Shown in pieces: positions 58,201-64,000 of a DNA stretch of 64,000 bases (its first letter is position 1; each line of letters starts with the position of its first letter). The notes beneath the pieces were generated by a model. The model did no database searches, had not been told where the DNA came from, and saw nothing but the letters and a program-made list of their open reading frames with translations. Origin of the DNA: Cryptomeria japonica (Eukaryota; Streptophyta; Pinopsida; Cupressales; Cupressaceae); assembly GCF_030272615.1 (NCBI RefSeq), contig NC_081406.1, positions 217,816,997 through 217,880,996 of the forward strand, given 5' to 3'. The translations under genes were made by a program, and so were the position numbers.

Positions 58201-58637
58201 TCTTTACATTTTCTTTATTCATTAAAGACATCAAAAATAAAACTGAAGCAATTGAGAAAGAGATCACCGATCTCTCAAATAAGTTGACCACAGAGCCCAA
58301 TTTAGTTCAAAATTTCTATACAAAGTTACAACAACTCATGGATCAACAATTGGACCTAAGAAATGAAGAACACAAGATCAGGATAGACATAATGACACTT
58401 CAGACATTATTCCTTCCTCATCTTTCATCCGTCCAAGAATAGATCAACCGAGCCACATACTTATCTACTACACAAGAGGGAAGCACTTTAGATGGCTTAA
58501 TATCATTATTGGTTGATATTCAAGCACAAAATTATTTAATGGATAGTGTAAAGGATGCCCTCTTTGTCGCTCTCACCGAAGCACGGACAAAGTTCAAATC
58601 CATTTTTGACCAGTTGCCACCACCGAATGGTAACTGA
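55282..58637 (+). pseudogene. NA4 ORF2, about 1,118 codons, function unknown
   Basis: ATG 55282 to TGA 58635. Residues about 1-150 include RFFPKFCVEELGHVEI, FVLSRVHDDFMWL and ITKEIIHLITGYP. Residues 150-300 include LTGVSDCRGLKLNNV, VIGYCFFQSARENSVPCAA and LKFGSLLVCMFFYFEKLFPS. Then come a Lys-rich segment (RKATKMIKAL, KRKKQDTSKA), an acidic segment, and from about 57740 a strong coiled coil. Breaks: TGA 55714 and TAG, TAA or TGA stops that each fit C-to-T at CAG, CAA or CGA, and a shift near 57626. No pol, protease or integrase motif and no membrane anchor are seen. The frame lies where pol would be in a copia element. Confidence 0.75.
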
Positions 58638-58640
58638 ATT

Positions 58641-58998
58641 TTGATGTTTGTCAAAAAGGTGGAGTGATATAGTATTCAAAGCATCAAAGTATAGTATCAA
58701 ACAAAAGGAATGTAGTACATAGGGGGAGTATACTGAGTAGAGTGAGCAGAGTATCCAAGAGCAGTGAACAGAGCAGTAAGCAAAGAACAAGAGTAGCACA
58801 CTAGTCATTGATCACCGAGCATACAAAATCAGAGTTTTGTACAGTATATTGATAAGGGGAGTATATTTGGATATACTATTTCATTGACTAATGTACATAC
58901 TATCAGTTTAGTCAAATTTTGTAAAGTATATAGATTATTGAGTTATGACTTTGAAAGTAGTTTTGTCAAACATCTCAACTAATGTTAAAAGGGGAGAT
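58641..58998 (+). other. NA4 3' terminal region and polypurine tract
   Basis: TTGATGTTTGTCAAAAAGG and GGAGTGATATAG (58641-58672) follow the ORF2 stop, as TGATGTCAAAGGGGGAGTGG does in NA2. Then ATAGGGGGAGTAT (about 58719) and the PPT TTAAAAGGGGAGAT ending at 58998. Confidence 0.82.
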
Positions 58999-60161
58999 TG
59001 TTACTACTTATCAAGTTGCCATTACTTTTATATCAAAAGTCATTCTATATACTCTAGTCGGTTACTACTACCAAAATATTCAGTCGGTATGAACAGTCTA
59101 GTCGGTTATAGAAGAAAGTAGTCATAGAGCCCAGTATGCACCGAGTTGTCTACCAAGTATCATTCCATGTCTACCGAGTAGCAAAGATGATACACCAAGT
59201 TGATATACACCGAGTGAAACGTGTTACCAGATTCATTGAACCTGGACACACATATGAAAATGTGTTACAAGATCGAGGAACATAGAACCGTTATCACGTT
59301 GGAAATTGCACTTAAAGATTGTGTATGATTTTGAGGTCATCTAACCAATGAAATATTTTACATGGTTATTCAGTCAAGAAATCATGTTTGTAAGTTTGAA
59401 GCAATAATCAGATCACTGACATAAGAGATCTATTTATACAACATGGATTGAGATCAGATATATACATGTAGTATGATAGAAAGGAAGATATAGAAATATA
59501 TGAAGCAATACATGTGAAAGCACTAAGTGTTATGACTGTTACAAAGACATAGAGGTCACCAAGAAGGATTTCAGAGAACAGTCAAAGCATAGAGTAAATA
59601 GAAGGGTTTACCGAGTTACTTTATGGGTTACCAAGGTATGCTATAAGCAAGGTAATCTTATTTTGAGCACATAGAATCTGCTATAACATTCCAGATGTAA
59701 AGTTGCAGATAGTTGTAAAGATTTTATTGAAAATTTTGAAGTTGTAAGAGAAACCTTTAACAGGGTAAAAGACTCTAATCAAGTCTATAAATTGTAAAGC
59801 CTCTAACCAGGTGCAGCATTTAGATTAAGTGTTGTAAAATCCTTTAGCAAGGTAGATCTAAAAAATCTTGATACTCCTAATAGGGTAATCTATCAGAAAT
59901 AGCTAAACATGTAGCTCTAATCGAGCAACCTTTATTATTACAATAGTGAAGTTGTGGGTGCCATCCCCATCGCAGTTTTTCTCTCTAACCAAGAGTTTCT
60001 GCTTAACCAAAATATATGAGTTATGGAGTGACTCATGTATAATTGTTATTTATTTGTTCTATGTTATGTTACAATAGTAAAGATATTGTTGACAAAAGGA
60101 TTTGAAGTACTAATTCACCCCTCCCCTCTCAGTACATTAGCTTTCCATATTGGGCCTAACA
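58999..60161 (+). repeat. 3' LTR of NA4
   Basis: Same ends as the 5' LTR (TGTTACTACTT and GGGCCTAACA). It differs by scattered transitions and a deletion of about 18 bp near 60072. Confidence 0.95.
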
Positions 60162-60166
60162 TAAGT

Positions 60167-61705
60167 ATGCTCTCACCATCATACGGTTATCAAAACACTA
60201 GACCTACTTTCCTTTATATATAACGCTTAGAGGGCCTACCTTCCCGAGCTGCCTTGAGGGGGCCAATGAGAGGGGAATGACCCAAAGTGGAAATAGGATA
60301 ATACCAAGTCCTTCCAATCCACTCTAAATAAATCGTGTTTCTAATGAAATTCACAAGCAACATGTGTTGATAAGTTCGTACCGACACTATGTTTCCCATA
60401 AACCCTATGGAGCGTAACCTCTATAGGCTAGGAACATTTTGTATTTATAGAGTTGAAAGTGTCGCATGTATGGCCACATGACTGGAAGCCTTTACTAAAA
60501 TCCACTTGTACTAGTTGCCAAAATCCTTCTAATTATTGGCATAGGAGATCGGACCTATGAAACGGCTCACACACATACGGTTCTTAGTAGAGATATAAAG
60601 TTTTCCATGGGGAGTTTTCATGGAAACTGGTGCTTGGCTGCCCCAGAGAAGTGAGTGTCAAGGGTGGAGCCAGTGGGGTCAAGCATCTAAATATCCACTT
60701 TGAATAGCATAGCCTCGGGGGAAACCCCATGTGAGATTCAACAATTATTGTCTCAGTCTGCTATAGGATTTGTACTTGCTTATGCATTTTGTTTGTCAAA
60801 AACATTGTCTTCTATGTCTATGACATGTTCAAAATGGTCAAAAATTCAAGAAAATCATCATCTAAAAATGAGCCAAAATCCAAGAACTTGCTGAAGGATT
60901 TGAGAAAAATCCTTGAAACATAATCAAAATAGTGCTTTCAAGCAACAAAATAGTGCTTTTATCCCATAAGTTTAACACTCTTTGCCACAAGAGTTAGCAC
61001 AAAGGTTTTTCCATATCTAAAATGAAGCATATCAAACCAAAATTTCAACATCAGTATCAAAATAGTTCTTGAGTAGATTTGTCTCTAAACTATCGCACAT
61101 TTTCAAACTAGTTCAATAACTGGGTCACTAATCCAACAGGCTATTTCTGAAAGGTTTCCATAAGCATAAACATTCAACAAGCTATTGATTCAAAAATATT
61201 TTAAGTGCAAAAATCAACATCATTATCAAGTTTCTCATCAAGATATATCAAATCCTCTATCATGAAGCTTGATCAATTCATCTTGTGTTCATTATCTTGG
61301 ATATATCTTTCCTATTTTGAACATAGGTCATATCAAAATCAAAATTGCACCAACCTTGGAATCAAACAAAATTGTAAACTATCAGATGCTTATATGACTT
61401 TTAAGTATTGCCTTAAGAAAAGAAAACCTAGTTATAAAGCTACTCAGAAAAGAATAAGATTCGTGTATATCAATCGCAAGATCTTATTAAAATATAGGAC
61501 ATTCCAACACCCATTTTGTCACTATTTACGTGGCTGCGGGATAGAGTTTGACGGAGAAATTTTTCAAGGACGTTCTTTTCAACAAAGAGACGCTTTATCA
61601 CAATGAACAAACAATAGTGGTAAAATCAACAAAGCATATCTTCCTAAACCAATAATCACTTATTGAGTTGTCCTTTGGAAACTTCAAAAATTTTGAAACA
61701 ATCAC
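60167..61705 (+). other. F leader continued, no gene seen
   Basis: This is the untranslated leader of F between the NA4 insertion and gag. I see no supported gene. It contains a few short-repeat units similar to those at 51668-51950. Confidence 0.55.
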
Positions 61706-63850
61706 ATGCCAGTTTGGACTAGAGCTCAATATGAACAACTTAGAAAATAACAAAAACAAATGAAGGAAGAAGATAATCCGATGTTACAAATTTTTGGGTA
61801 TACCATTGTTGACGAAGAAGCGGTCAATAACACCATTAGAGACCTTGAGCAAGATTTCAAATTCGATATACTAATGGAAAAATTATTGGCAAATCAAAAA
61901 GAGAAATATCTTTTGATGTTTGCAAAATCAGGAGCGAAATTGCCACAAGGCTTTAACATAGAATGCTTGAAACAAGATGCGGAGGCAAGTAACACCCAAA
62001 ACACAGATAATCCAAACAACGAAGATGTAAACAAAGAAAGTCATGAAGAGACAAGAAAAGAATGTGATGACACAAGAAAAGAGCATAGTGATAAAAGAAC
62101 TTATGAAGAAATAAGAAGAAACTATATGGATAATCCGTTGTTAAACCTTACTCAACAAATGCAAACTCTACAACAACAAATACAAGATATGCATAATGGA
62201 ACAAGCTCCAAGAAGTATTCATTGGAAGATATTTGCCCATATCCTTTCGATAAAAAATTGAATATGGTACCATTTCCACAGCATTGTGAGATCCCTAAAT
62301 ATGACAAATACGATGGAAAATATGATCCTCGGGATCACATTAGGGAGTTTTGTACTATGAGTATGGAATTCGCACACGATGAAACTTACCTAATGTGTCT
62401 TTTCCCTAGGAGTTTAAATGGACAATCAATGGAATGGTTTTCAAGATTACCATCTGGAATCAAATCTTTTGAAGAACTTGTGAATAGATTTATTTAACAA
62501 TACTCCTACAATGTAAGGAATGAGATAACAATGCTGGATTTATGCAATGTTAAACAAAAGAATGGTGAATCTTTTATGATCTTATTGCAGTGATGGAAGT
62601 GGATGTTTAATAGGTATCCAAGAGATGTACCTGATCAAGAAAAGATGGACATATTCATTGATAATCTTATCAATGAAATGAGTTATCGACTAAAAATGCA
62701 ATTTCCTCCCTCCTTCACCAAGTTGATTTAGAATGGTTTGAAAATAGAAAATGCGATGGTAAAGAAAGGAGAACTAAAACTTTACAATAATTCTTACAAC
62801 AACAACAACAATGGCAACAATGACAAACCCAAGTTCTGGTCAAAGAATAGGAATGTCATCAACGGAGAAAATGTCGACAATAGTGCTACAAAACAACAAC
62901 CAATTTTTAATCTATCAAGTCAAATCCAAAACAATAACAATCAAGAAAGCAATGAAACCAAGTCTTTCTTCTCCAATCCTCATAGGAAATTCACAAATGT
63001 TGGAGAACCATTGGAATCAGCTTTAAAACCTCTTCTTGCAAACAAACTGATTGTTTTACCAGAAGCAAGAAGTTATGAACCACAAGTCAAGCCTAATTGG
63101 TGGAATGACAATCATTTTTGTAATTACCACCGGAGTAAAGCACACCAAACAAATTATTGTCAGAGACTGAAACACCTTATCCAAGATCTAATCAATAATG
63201 GAACTATCACAGTGGATAGCCATAAGACAAATGAATCACACCTAGCTTCCAAAACTCCACTTCCAAATTATGACAAAGGTGAACAATCCCAATTAAAAGA
63301 TGACAAAGGAAAAGCCAAAGTGAACTACACTTACACACATGACGATGTGGTAAATGTCATCATTGTTAAAGATAACACATCTTCAGAGCCAATCAATGTC
63401 ATTACGAGAAGCAAAGCGAAGGTTACCTTTCTAGGTATAACAAAAGACTCAACATCCACTTCACAACAATATAATTTAGTAGAGCAATTACAGAGAATGC
63501 CCGCTCAAATGTCAATTTTGGAACTTCACAAAGTTTCACCTATGCATAAAGTAATTTTGGAAAAAGCTTTACTAGAAACAACAGTTTCAAAAGACTTGGA
63601 TGTGGATCAATTCCAAAACATGGTGGGACACTTTATAGCCCCTCATTGCTTATCATTTTCTGAAAATGATGACGCATCCTTGCAACATCCTCACAATGCT
63701 CCTTTACATGTTGAAGTTACCATTAATAAAAATTGTGTCAAACCCATACTCATAGATGGTGGAGCGGGCTTAAACATTTGTATATTAAGTTTAATAAAAG
63801 CTTTGGGATATTCAGAAAATGTAGTAGATCCAAAGAAGAAAAAATATTAA
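61706..63850 (+). pseudogene. F gag and start of protease
   Basis: The start is ATG 61706 (MPVWTRAQYEQLRK, then TAA), a common Tat gag start. The frame continues unshifted to 63850 with stops at 61748, 62495, 62594 and 62729. Gag core: KYDPRDHIREFCTMSMEF (about 62319) and LNGQSMEWFSRLPSGIKSFE (about 62413). An Asn-rich stretch follows at about 62795. The knuckle is CNYHRSKAHQTNYC (about 63119), the CX2HX4HX4C form of this lineage. VEQLQRMPAQMSILEL leads to the protease PILIDGGAGLNICIL (about 63742). Confidence 0.85.
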
Positions 63851-64000
63851 GGCTTATGATGAAGCAGAGCATTCTTCTAAATGAATTGTGGTGTTACCAA
63901 TCAAAATAGGACCTATGGAAAAGAATACATTATGTTAGGTTTTAGATTTGAACCTCTCTTACAACATTCTTCTGGGAAGATCTTGGATTCACACCATGCA
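63851..64000 (+). pseudogene. F protease continuation
   Basis: After a frameshift near 63850 the sequence reads KAYDEAEHSSK, then VVLPIKIGP and LSYNILLGRSWIHTM at the window end. This is the end of the Tat protease domain and matches NLLLGGPWIHNM of G. Confidence 0.75.

Larger units (their letters stand above)
52247..60161 (+). mobile_element. NA4: structurally complete pol-less element, 7.9 kb
   Basis: A perfect TSD, TAAGT, lies at 52242-52246 and 60162-60166. LTRs of 1,184 and 1,163 bp are about 95 percent identical by eye. It has an initiator tRNA-Met PBS, gag, ORF2 and PPT. No protease, RT, RNase H or integrase sequence is present. It is the best-preserved member of the NA family here and serves as reference. 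Confidence 0.93.
50371..64000 (+). mobile_element. F: Ty3/gypsy element, Tat type, 3' part outside window
   Basis: The 5' LTR is 50371-51544, followed by a tRNA-Lys-type PBS, a long leader interrupted by NA4, then gag and protease to the window end. Protease and gag motifs relate it to G. It inserted into H, whose coding sequence stops at 50370. Confidence 0.82.

Noticed and set aside
55282-58637. ORF2 as an env-like protein, as in some SIRE elements
   Set aside because: No signal peptide, membrane segment or cleavage motif, and it lies directly after gag with no pol before it.
61205-61606. 133-codon frame in the F leader
   Set aside because: No ATG at its start, no motif, and it lies in the untranslated leader between PBS and gag.
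1-64000. CRISPR arrays, tRNA or rRNA genes, host genes
   Set aside because: No regular spaced direct repeats, no tRNA or rRNA signatures (the tRNA-like strings are primer-binding sites), and every protein motif recognised belongs to a retroelement.

Overview
This window looks like nuclear DNA of a land plant with a large, repeat-rich genome. A conifer or other gymnosperm is possible, but the sequence does not prove it. I see no ordinary host gene, RNA gene, CRISPR array or prokaryotic feature. Nearly everything is LTR retrotransposon sequence, nested and decayed, and about eleven units can be separated. Many boundaries are fixed by target-site duplications (TSDs), tRNA primer-binding sites (PBS), polypurine tracts (PPT) and reading frames that rejoin when an insert is removed.

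Layout. (1) 1-11526: element NA1, plus strand, with its 5' LTR cut by the window edge. Element NA2 (1133-5962, TSD AAATG) sits inside its gag. (2) 11527 to about 16590: G, a decayed Ty3/gypsy element of Tat type, missing its 5' end. (3) 17195-17408 and 35784-37147: minus-strand coding-like debris, X, split by (4) OG, an 18.4-kb Ogre/Tat-like gypsy element on the minus strand (17409-35783) with 5.1-6.3-kb LTRs. (5) 37148-45578: NA3, interrupted by J, an AT-rich insert of about 4.6 kb (about 38836-43491). (6) 45579-46898: K, a solo-LTR-like segment. (7) 46899-50370: H, a minus-strand Ty1/copia pol of SIRE-like type. (8) 50371 to past 64000: F, a plus-strand Tat-type gypsy element, whose leader contains (9) NA4 (52247-60161, TSD TAAGT), structurally complete.

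The most interesting material is in two places. First, NA1-NA4 form a family that primes from initiator tRNA-Met like copia elements. Each encodes, where preserved, a Gag with a coiled coil and four CCHC knuckles. None has protease, integrase, reverse transcriptase or RNase H. In place of pol they carry a second long reading frame (ORF2, about 1,050-1,120 codons) with a conserved N-terminal domain and a long charged or coiled-coil tail. Their 3' ends match the 3' end of the pol-bearing copia H closely enough to suggest H-like elements as the mobilising partner. Second, both LTRs of OG contain the same reading frame of about 1,215 codons, so this element codes for protein inside its LTRs. OG also has an archaeal-type RNase H between protease and reverse transcriptase, whereas G in the same window has the usual order.

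All coding regions are pseudogenes. Most stop codons look like C-to-T changes of Gln (CAG/CAA) or Arg (CGA) codons, as expected for old, methylated, silenced retroelements. Statements of novelty are inference: no database was searched.
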